Assembly: GCF_036227105.1 (NCBI RefSeq)
Contig: NZ_CP109434.1
Span: 2,856,001 to 2,920,000 of the forward strand
DNA length: 64,000 bases
Source: Amycolatopsis sp. NBC_01488
GTDB taxonomy: Bacteria > Actinomycetota > Actinomycetes > Mycobacteriales > Pseudonocardiaceae
Reading direction: 5' to 3'
Shown here in pieces: positions 56,524 through 64,000 of the stretch (position 1 is its first letter; each line of letters begins with the position of its first letter). The notes under the pieces are model-generated. The model ran no database searches. It saw only the letters and a program-made list of their open reading frames with translations, and was not told the origin of the DNA. The position numbers were made by a program, and so were the translations under genes.

Positions 56524-57436
56524 GGAAGCCGACCAACGCCGCCGACGTGCGGTCCGGCGCCTCGAGGTGCGGGAAGTGCCCGACGCCCGGCCAGATTTCC
56601 GGCTCGGCGTGCGGGCCCGCCCAGCGCACCGACGACGTCGCCGTCTCGGGCAGGATGCAGGTGTCGTCGGCGCCGTGCAGCTGCAGCGTCGGCGCCGTGA
56701 CCCGGGTGCCGACGGCGTCGGTGAACCGGCGGCCTTCGCCGCGGAACTGCGCGCGGAACGCCCAGCGGTAGTACTCGAGCGCGCTGTGCGCGACGCCGGG
56801 CACGAGCATGGCGTGCCGGAACTCCTCGACGCTGTCGGCGAAGTCCGAAGTGGACCGCCACCGGCTTCCGGCCCAGCCGCCGAAGAGGTCGGCGACGGCC
56901 TGGGCGTCGTCCTTCAGCAGCCACTTCTCCGGTGCCATCGGTACCTGGAACCGGAAGAGGTGCCCGGCCGCGCGGCCTTGGCCGCGCCACGGGCGGGCCG
57001 CGCCGGACCGCAGCGCGAGCGGGTGGGCGCCACCGATCGCCGTCACCGACGACACGAGCCGGGGGTGCAGGGACGCGACCGTCCAGGCGAGCATGCCGCC
57101 CCACGCGTGGCCCACGAGGTGCGCGCGGCGCGCCCCGAGGGACTTGATCAGGCCGCCGACGTCACCGGCGAGCGTCCACGCGTCGTAGCCGCGCGGCGGC
57201 TTGTCCGAGTCGCCGTAGCCGCGCAGGTCGACGGCGACCGCGCGGAACCCGGCGTCGGCCAGCGCCGGCAGCTGGTGGTGCCAGGTCCACCAGAACTCGG
57301 CGAACCCGTGCAGCAGCACCACGACGGGCCCCTCGCCGAGCTCGGCGACGTGCAGCCGGATGCCGTTCGCGGACACGTCGCGGTGGGCCCACGGGCCGTC
57401 GAGCCGGACGCTCGACGGGTCGGGGGACGCGGGCAC
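56516..57436 (-). CDS. EphE-like alpha/beta hydrolase with Ala at the nucleophile position
   Basis: 306 residues. HGFAEFWWTW (43-52) is the epoxide-hydrolase oxyanion region, but the nucleophile elbow reads VGHAWGG, with Ala111 where Asp (or Ser) is expected. The later acid (GADDTCI) and His (GVGHFPHLE) are present. Position matches Rv3670 (ephE). GTG 57436 lies four bases after the holin-like stop, so the two are coupled. Confidence 0.85.
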   Translation of the reverse strand: MPASPDPSSVRLDGPWAHRDVSANGIRLHVAELGEGPVVVLLHGFAEFWWTWHHQLPALADAGFRAVAVDLRGYGDSDKPPRGYDAWTLAGDVGGLIKSLGARRAHLVGHAWGGMLAWTVASLHPRLVSSVTAIGGAHPLALRSGAARPWRGQGRAAGHLFRFQVPMAPEKWLLKDDAQAVADLFGGWAGSRWRSTSDFADSVEEFRHAMLVPGVAHSALEYYRWAFRAQFRGEGRRFTDAVGTRVTAPTLQLHGADDTCILPETATSSVRWAGPHAEPEIWPGVGHFPHLEAPDRTSAALVGFLK

Positions 57437-57440
57437 CGCC

Positions 57441-57935
57441 TCAGTCGCGCGTGGTGGTCAGGTCGGCGTCGGGCGCCTTCTGCGGCTTCAGCGCGGCGGC
57501 GGTCTCCTTGACGCTGGCGATCGTCCGCTCGGGTGCCTTGAACTTCTTCACCTTGCGGTAGCCCAGGAACCCGGCCACGAGCGTGACCACCAGCATCAGG
57601 ACGAACACGATGCCGAACGCGATCCAGCGGTAGCGCAGCCACTGGGCCAGCCCCTCGGCCGCGAAGAAGAACAGGAAGAACGTGCTGTAGAGGAAGACCG
57701 TCAGCGCGATCAGGAAGTAGACGGCCCCCTTGAGGCCCTTCTTCACCTCGCCGACCAGCTCGGACTTCGCCAGTTCCATCTCGGCCCGGACGAGGGTGGA
57801 GATGTGCTGGGTCGCGTCGCCGACGAGCCTGCCGATCGACTGGTCGCCGGGGACGTCGGTGTCGGAGGACAGCGGGAGGTAAGGCACGGCCCCCACGCCG
57901 TCGGGGCCGGTGCGTTCGTGCTTGGGGCTGCTCAC
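57441..57935 (-). CDS. Phage-holin-family membrane protein (DUF1469, Rv3669-like)
   Basis: 164 residues. A helical soluble N-terminus (about 30-65) is followed by two membrane helices (about 72-95 and 104-127) and a charged tail. This is the widespread actinobacterial Holin-X family; despite the name there is no phage here. CACGAT lies six bases before GTG 57935. Confidence 0.85.
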   Translation of the reverse strand: MSSPKHERTGPDGVGAVPYLPLSSDTDVPGDQSIGRLVGDATQHISTLVRAEMELAKSELVGEVKKGLKGAVYFLIALTVFLYSTFFLFFFAAEGLAQWLRYRWIAFGIVFVLMLVVTLVAGFLGYRKVKKFKAPERTIASVKETAAALKPQKAPDADLTTTRD

Positions 57936-57977
57936 CGGGTCATCGTGCCATGTGTCCCGAAACCGGGCGCGGCGGAC

Positions 57978-59165
57978 TCACAGTGTGTCGGCGATTCTTG
58001 CGTGTACCCGGCTACGGCGAAGTAGCAAGGCCGCCGCCAGCAGGGACGCCACGGCCGACGCGATCAGCACCGCCGCCTTCGCCAGCTCGCTCGCGTCGCC
58101 GGGGAGGGCCAGCTCCGCGATCAGCAGGCTGACCGTGAACCCGACACCGCCGAGCACGGACAACGCGGCCAAGTCCCGCCAGCTCATCCCTCGAGGTTTC
58201 TCGGCCGCGCCGAGTTTCACCGCGAGCAGGCTCGCGCCGAGGATGCCGACGACCTTGCCGCCGAGCAGCCCGGCGAGCACGGCGAGCGGCAACGCCGTCG
58301 TGAACACCGAGGCCAGTGCGCCGCCGTCGACCGAGATCCCGGCCGCGAACAGCGCGAACAGCGGCACGGCGACCGCCGCCGACCACGGCTGGAGCCGGTG
58401 CTCGAGCCGCAAGGCCGGTGCCTCGGCCTCGCCTTCGTCGGGGCGGACGCGGGTGAGCAGGCCCAGCGCGACGCCGGCGACCGTCGCGTGAATGCCCGCC
58501 GAGTGCACCGCGACCCACGTGACCAGGGCGAGCGGTACGTACAGCCACGGCGTCCGGACGCGGCGGTGCTGCAGGAAGGCGTACAGCGCGAGCGCCACGA
58601 CGGCGACGCCCACCGCGACCAGGTCGAAGCCGGTCGTGAACAGCACTGCGATGACGATGATCGCGCCGAGGTCGTCCACGACGGCCAGCGACAGCAGGAA
58701 CACCCGCGCGCTCGAGGGCAGGTTCGACGCGGTCAGCGCCAGCACGCCGAGCGCGAACGCGATGTCCGTGGCCACCGGGATCGCCCAGGCGCGGTCGATC
58801 CCCGGCGTCCCCCAGCCGACGCCGAGCGCGACGAGCGCGGGCACGACCATCCCGCCGGCCGCGGCGACCACCGGCAGCACGGCCTGCTTGACGCGGGACA
58901 GCTCGCCGATGACCAGCTCGCGCTTCAGCTCGAGCCCGGCGACGAAGAAGAACAGGGCGAGGAGACCGTCCTTCGCCCAGTCGCCGATGCTGAGGTTCAG
59001 GTGCAGCAACTCCGGGCCGAGCCGGAGGTCGCGCAGTGCGTGGTAGCTGTCGCGCAGCGGCGAGTTGGCCCAGATCAGGGCGACCGCGGTCGCGCCGAGC
59101 AGGATGAGCCCGCCGGTGGTTTCGGTGCGCAGGTAGCGCGCGAACTCGGTCAAGGGGCGGGACAC
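57978..59165 (-). CDS. nhaA: Na+/H+ antiporter NhaA
   Basis: 395 residues, twelve membrane helices. The ion-binding Asp-Asp pair lies in LAVVDDLGAII, and LFFFVAGLELKRE is the conserved helix 2-3 region. It exchanges Na+ for H+ to control pH and salt. GTG 59165 is preceded by a GGAG a few bases upstream. Not in the mycobacterial order; a pocket gene. Confidence 0.95.
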   Translation of the reverse strand: MSRPLTEFARYLRTETTGGLILLGATAVALIWANSPLRDSYHALRDLRLGPELLHLNLSIGDWAKDGLLALFFFVAGLELKRELVIGELSRVKQAVLPVVAAAGGMVVPALVALGVGWGTPGIDRAWAIPVATDIAFALGVLALTASNLPSSARVFLLSLAVVDDLGAIIVIAVLFTTGFDLVAVGVAVVALALYAFLQHRRVRTPWLYVPLALVTWVAVHSAGIHATVAGVALGLLTRVRPDEGEAEAPALRLEHRLQPWSAAVAVPLFALFAAGISVDGGALASVFTTALPLAVLAGLLGGKVVGILGASLLAVKLGAAEKPRGMSWRDLAALSVLGGVGFTVSLLIAELALPGDASELAKAAVLIASAVASLLAAALLLRRSRVHARIADTL

Positions 59166-59351
59166 GGGCGGCTCCTGGGGTCGCTGATCACTGTTGCCGA
59201 CCAGACTTCCCGGCGCACCTTGGCCGATTTTAATGCTTCTTTGTCACGGACCGTTATGGCCGCCGCCACACGGGGTGGCGGTGGTGGGTAACGCGGTGTG
59301 CTCATAGCATGCCAAGCGACAACGAAGTCCGAGCCAAAGGAAGACAGAGTT

Positions 59352-60809
59352 GTGAGCACCTCAACCGAGGTCCAGCAGGACACGAGGTTCTTCGGGCACC
59401 CACGAGGGCTGGCGAACCTCTTCGGCGTGGAGATGTGGGAACGCTTCTCCTTCTACGGGATGCTCGGCATCCTGCCGATCTACCTCTACTACAAGGTCGA
59501 ACAGGGCGGCCTGGGCCTGGCCCAGGAGTCGGCGCTCGGCATCGTCGGCGCGTACGGCGGCCTGGTGTACCTGTCCGCCGTCGTCGGCGCCTGGGTCGCC
59601 GACCGGTTGCTCGGCTCCGAACGGACGCTGTTCTTCAGTGCCGTGCTGATCATGATCGGCCACATCAGCCTGGCGCTCCTGCCCGGCCTGGCCGGTATCG
59701 GCGTCGGTCTCGTGTGCGTCGCGCTGGGCAGCGGCGGGCTGAAGTCGAACGCGACGGCGATCGTCGGCACTCTCTACGCCGAAGGCGACGAGCGCCGCGA
59801 CGCCGGTTTCACGATCTTCTACATGGGCGTCAACCTCGGTGCCTTCGTCGGGCCGCTGCTGACCGGGCTGGCGCAGACCGAGGTCGGCTTCCACCTCGGC
59901 TTCGGCCTGGCCGCGATCGGCATGGCACTGGGCCTGATCCAGTACACGCTGGGCCGCAAGAACCTCGGTGAGAAGGCCAAGGAGGTGCCGAACCCGCTGC
60001 CGTCGTCGCATCGCCTGCTGGCCGTCGGTGCCGTCGTCGTGCTGGTCGCCGCGATCGTGACGCTGGTGCTGACCGGCGTCGTCAACCCGGGCAACCTCGC
60101 CGACGTCGTCGTCTGGGTGGTCGGCGTGATCTCGGTGGCCTACTTCGTCGTCATCCTGACCAGCCGCAAGATCACCGGCGACGAGCGCAGCCGGGTGTTC
60201 TCGTTCATCCCGATGTTCATCGCCAGCGCGGCGTTCTTCTCGCTGTACCAGCAGCAGTTCACCGTCGTCGCGGCCTACACCGACCAGCGGCTGAACCGGG
60301 ACCTGTTCGGCTGGCCGATGCCGGTGTCCTGGGTCAACTCGATCAACCCGGTGTTCATCATCGTGTTCGCCCCGATCCTCGCGGCGCTGTGGACGAAGCT
60401 GGGTGAGCGCCAGCCGTCGACGCCGATCAAGTTCGTGCTCGGCACGGTGCTCATGGGTGTCGCGTTCCTGCTGTTCCTGCCGATGGTGGGCAGCGGCAAG
60501 AACGCCAGCCCGCTGTTGGCGATGGTCGGCATCCTGTTCGTCTTCACGATCGCGGAGCTGTGCTTGTCACCGGTCGGGCTGTCACTGTCGACGAAGCTCG
60601 CGCCCGAGGCGTTCCGGACGCAGATGGTCGCGCTGAACTTCCTGTCGATCTCGTTCGGCACGGCGATGTCGGGCAAGCTCGCCGAGTACTACTCGGTCGA
60701 CGACGAGACGCCGTACTTCGGCACGGTCGGCGGCGTCGCGATCGCCATCGGGCTGCTGCTCCTGGCGGCGACGCCCTTCATCCGCAAGCTGATGAAGGGC
60801 GTGCACTAG
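59352..60809 (+). CDS. POT-family proton-coupled oligopeptide transporter
   Basis: 485 residues from GTG 59352, with AAGGAAG upstream; a GTG at 59298 would add 18. The ERFSFYGM motif (ExxERFxYY-like) of helix 1 is present. Imports di- and tripeptides with protons. Its stop abuts the VIT1 stop directly. A 7-bp hairpin CCGCCAC/GTGGCGG (59263-59281) lies in its upstream region. Confidence 0.93.
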   Translation: MSTSTEVQQDTRFFGHPRGLANLFGVEMWERFSFYGMLGILPIYLYYKVEQGGLGLAQESALGIVGAYGGLVYLSAVVGAWVADRLLGSERTLFFSAVLIMIGHISLALLPGLAGIGVGLVCVALGSGGLKSNATAIVGTLYAEGDERRDAGFTIFYMGVNLGAFVGPLLTGLAQTEVGFHLGFGLAAIGMALGLIQYTLGRKNLGEKAKEVPNPLPSSHRLLAVGAVVVLVAAIVTLVLTGVVNPGNLADVVVWVVGVISVAYFVVILTSRKITGDERSRVFSFIPMFIASAAFFSLYQQQFTVVAAYTDQRLNRDLFGWPMPVSWVNSINPVFIIVFAPILAALWTKLGERQPSTPIKFVLGTVLMGVAFLLFLPMVGSGKNASPLLAMVGILFVFTIAELCLSPVGLSLSTKLAPEAFRTQMVALNFLSISFGTAMSGKLAEYYSVDDETPYFGTVGGVAIAIGLLLLAATPFIRKLMKGVH

Positions 60810-61538
60810 TCATCCGACGGTGACGCCGAAGAGCACTCCGACGAAGTAGGTCACCACCATCGTGAGGGCGCCGACCCCGACGTTGCGGAGGATCGCGCGC
60901 CCCACGTTCGCGTCGCCGAGCCTCGCGCTGATCCATCCGGTCAGCGTGAGGCCGACGACGACCGCGGCCGCGCACGCCCACACCCGCAGGGAGACGCCGG
61001 CCCAGGCGATGGACAGGAGCGGCAGCAGCGCGCCGACGGAGAACGCGATCAGCGACGCCCACGCCGCCTGCCACGGACTGGTCAGGTTGTCCGGGTCGAT
61101 GCCCAGCTCGGCCTCCGCGTGCGCCTGCAGGGCGTCGTTGTCGGTCAGCTCGCGGGCGACCCGGCCGGCCAGCTCCGGCGAAAGCCCTTTCCGCTCGTAG
61201 ATCTCGGCGAGCTCGCGCTCCTCGGCCTCCGGCATCGTCTTGAGCTCCTGCTTTTCCAGCCGGAGCAAGGCCTGTTCGGTGTCGCGCTGGGTGCTCACCG
61301 AGACGTATTCCCCGCCGGCCATGGAAAAGGCGCCGGCGACGAGCCCGGCGATTCCGGCGGTGAGGATCGTGGTGCTTTCGGTGGTCGCGCCGGCCACGCC
61401 GACGACGATCCCGGCGACGGACACGATCCCGTCGTTCGCCCCGAGAACCCCGGCCCGCAGCCAGTTCAGCTTGCCGCCCACGCCCTCGTGCGGTTCGTGG
61501 GCGTGTTCCACGGCGTCGCCGTCGATCGTTTCGGTCAC
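60810..61538 (-). CDS. VIT1/CCC1-family iron/manganese transporter
   Basis: 242 residues with five predicted membrane helices and a charged cytoplasmic helical region. GANDGIVSV and AGAFSMAGGEYVS are the family motifs (metal-binding Met and Gly/Glu). It exports or sequesters Fe2+ or Mn2+. An iron-box-like site (61589-61607) lies 50 bases upstream, suggesting IdeR/DmdR control. Confidence 0.9.
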   Translation of the reverse strand: MTETIDGDAVEHAHEPHEGVGGKLNWLRAGVLGANDGIVSVAGIVVGVAGATTESTTILTAGIAGLVAGAFSMAGGEYVSVSTQRDTEQALLRLEKQELKTMPEAEERELAEIYERKGLSPELAGRVARELTDNDALQAHAEAELGIDPDNLTSPWQAAWASLIAFSVGALLPLLSIAWAGVSLRVWACAAAVVVGLTLTGWISARLGDANVGRAILRNVGVGALTMVVTYFVGVLFGVTVG

Positions 61539-61588
61539 CGGACCAGTGAAACACGAACGGAGAATCGTGGCGAGACCTCCGGTTTGGG

Positions 61589-61622
61589 TCAGGTTCGCCT
61601 AATTAACGCGTGCCTTGCCTAA
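61589..61622. promoter_or_regulatory. Candidate IdeR/DmdR iron boxes
   Basis: TCAGGTTCGCCTAATTAAC (61589-61607) matches the consensus TTAGGTTAGSCTAACCTAA at 13 of 19 positions, and GCCTTGCCTAA (61612-61622) is a further half-site matching 9 of 11. They lie between the divergent VIT1 and cupin genes. Confidence 0.45.
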
Positions 61623-61667
61623 GCCAGTCCTGTGTGGACTCGGCGGTTCTGGGTCATCATGGGCGGC

Positions 61668-62009
61668 ATGGACGAGCAAGTGTGGCAGCCGCTGACGACG
61701 GTCGAGGGCCGGCCGCTCCAGGGCGGCGAGGGCCGGTTCCGGCAGCTGGAGACGGCGGAGAGCGGTCTGGCGTACTTGATCCACTACCCGGCCGGGGTGG
61801 CTTCGCCGACGCACGCCCACGACCACGACTCGATCGTCTACGTCCTATCGGGCCGGCTGCGGGGCGCGGTCGACGGCGTCGAGGCGGAGCTGGAGCCGGG
61901 GGATTCGGTACTGCACCCGCGCGGCGTGGCCCACCACGTGGAGGCCCTGACGGACTCGATGTGGGTGGAGTTCAAGTCGCCCCTGCCGGGACGTCCGCCG
62001 ATCGCCTGA
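61668..62009 (+). CDS. Cupin-domain protein
   Basis: 113 residues from ATG 61668 (ATG 61659 possible). The cupin metal motif is present (HAHDHD...G, then a His at HPRGVAHH). Small single-domain cupins bind metals or small molecules; function unknown. A terminator follows. Confidence 0.85.
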   Translation: MDEQVWQPLTTVEGRPLQGGEGRFRQLETAESGLAYLIHYPAGVASPTHAHDHDSIVYVLSGRLRGAVDGVEAELEPGDSVLHPRGVAHHVEALTDSMWVEFKSPLPGRPPIA

Positions 62010-62027
62010 ACTGCTCCGAGCGCGGAA

Positions 62028-62059
62028 ACGCCCGGCCCCGCCAACGCGGGACCGGGCGT
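62028..62059. terminator. Bidirectional terminator after the cupin gene
   Basis: ACGCCCGG (62028-62035) pairs with CCGGGCGT (62052-62059); after one mismatch CCCGC pairs with GCGGG. Loop CAAC. It lies between the convergent cupin and AT-hook genes. Confidence 0.75.
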
Positions 62060-62075
62060 CTCCCGGAGTGAAGCC

Positions 62076-62537
62076 TCAGGCGTCCAGCTCGGCGAGGGCC
62101 TGCTTGGCCTTCTCGAGCTCGGCCTCCAGCGCCGCGACCTTCGCCGCCTGCGCCTCGCGGGCCTGGTTGATCACCTCGTCGATCGGGCCCGACAGGTCCG
62201 CGTGCAGCTCCTTCGCCGCGCGCGAGACGGCCGCCGCCGGGATCTCGAGGCCCTTCGCGACCCACTTGGCGCCGTTCTTCAGCTCGGCCTGCCACTCGCC
62301 GTCGGCGGTGCCGGTGACGGTGAGGGTCAGCTCGACCGTGCGGGTCTTCTTCGCCGTCGACGCCGTCGCACCCTTCGGGCGGCCGCGCTTCGGCTTGGGG
62401 GCCTCCTCGGCGGCGGGCTCGGTCGAGCCCTCCTCGGAGGTGGACGCGGACTCGGTGACGGTCGCCTCGGCGGTGGACAGCTCCGGAGCCGGGACCTCGG
62501 CCGTTTCCTCGTCGTGCGTCAGGACATCCACGGTCAT
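62076..62537 (-). CDS. AT-hook and coiled-coil protein (possible nucleoid protein)
   Basis: 153 residues. An acidic N-terminus (about 1-47) precedes an AT-hook-like KRGRPKG (50-56) and a second basic patch KKTRT, then a short beta-rich domain (about 66-95) and a C-terminal Ala/Glu/Lys coiled coil (about 125-153). This is a small actinobacterial family of unknown function; DNA binding is inferred from the AT-hook. AAGGAGACGACACGACG precedes the ATG. Confidence 0.7.
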   Translation of the reverse strand: MTVDVLTHDEETAEVPAPELSTAEATVTESASTSEEGSTEPAAEEAPKPKRGRPKGATASTAKKTRTVELTLTVTGTADGEWQAELKNGAKWVAKGLEIPAAAVSRAAKELHADLSGPIDEVINQAREAQAAKVAALEAELEKAKQALAELDA

Positions 62538-62629
62538 CGTCGTGTCGTCTCCTTGCCCGGGAAGGGGGTGTGGTTCGCGGCACAGCGTAGAACATGCGTT
62601 CGAGCCGCGCCACTCGGGGGTGTCATGAC

Positions 62630-62662
62630 AGAGCCCCTCCGGCGCGAAGCCGGAAGGGCTCT
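62630..62662. terminator. Terminator after acs
   Basis: AGAGCCCCTCCGGC (62630-62643) pairs with 62649-62662 with one mismatch, around a GCGAA loop. It lies after the acs stop on the minus strand. Confidence 0.8.
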
Positions 62663-62679
62663 GACGGGAGAACGCTAGC

Positions 62680-64000
<1,321 letters not shown>

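Noticed and set aside
57441..57935. Phage origin suggested by the holin-family name
   Set aside because: The gene is part of the conserved chromosomal order, and there are no other phage genes, integrase or attachment sites.

Overview
The window is very GC-rich DNA with dense genes, many GTG starts and strong G/C bias at third codon positions. It carries actinobacterial marker genes: a WhiB regulator, a MarP-type protease, a Get3/ArsA-like ATPase pair, a mycothiol-type DinB-fold protein and a mycoredoxin-like protein. Gene order matches two Mycobacterium tuberculosis blocks, leuA-ask-asd and Rv3683 back to acs (Rv3667), each with additional genes. Gene content and the intergenic hairpins point to Pseudonocardiales, with Amycolatopsis the best guess; the genus is inference. 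I see no rRNA, CRISPR array, transposase or prophage. One tRNA (Pro, CGG) is present.

Layout. 1-2363: end of a membrane-glycan cluster (large membrane protein, GT2, DUF2304 protein, small kinase). 2696-8485: complete oligopeptide/dipeptide ABC importer operon. 8495-14822: small regulator and transport modules (ECF42-type sigma with DGPF partner, two DedA proteins, EamA exporter with divergent LysR, peroxiredoxin-like gene with divergent TetR). 14902-20517: leuA, then lysC-asd. 20605-25597: RtcB RNA ligase, a lipoprotein, two MFS exporters and a TetR. 26073-31942: secreted protein, HSL-type esterase, FMN reductase, then Ohr, Dps and glutamate decarboxylase (redox and acid stress) and small enzymes. 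31979-35764: S9 peptidase, methyltransferase, tRNA-Pro, metallophosphoesterase.

36033-64000 is the conserved chromosomal backbone: class A PBP, whiB4, two ArsA ATPases, DUF4177, RidA, metallo-beta-lactamase-fold hydrolase, crp, nth, TlpA-like, CoA-type NUDIX, marP, ephE-like, holin-like protein and acs. Lineage-specific genes sit in pockets between backbone genes: a tandem paralogous pair of unknown function (42052-43866), a sliding-clamp paralogue beside an MFS exporter (47205-49554), and a GntR-TetR fusion regulator with an FAD monooxygenase (54440-56523). These pockets are the best places to look for undescribed systems.

Control signals are unusually legible. At least seventeen genes have a TANNNT -10 box 6-7 bases before the start codon, indicating leaderless transcripts. 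Several convergent pairs end in perfect bidirectional hairpins, some with the stop codons inside the arms, while others overlap or abut at the stop. Palindromic operators lie beside TetR, GntR-TetR, MFS and crp genes, an iron-box-like site lies before a VIT1-type transporter, and a pair of perfect inverted DnaA boxes lies at 10121-10151.
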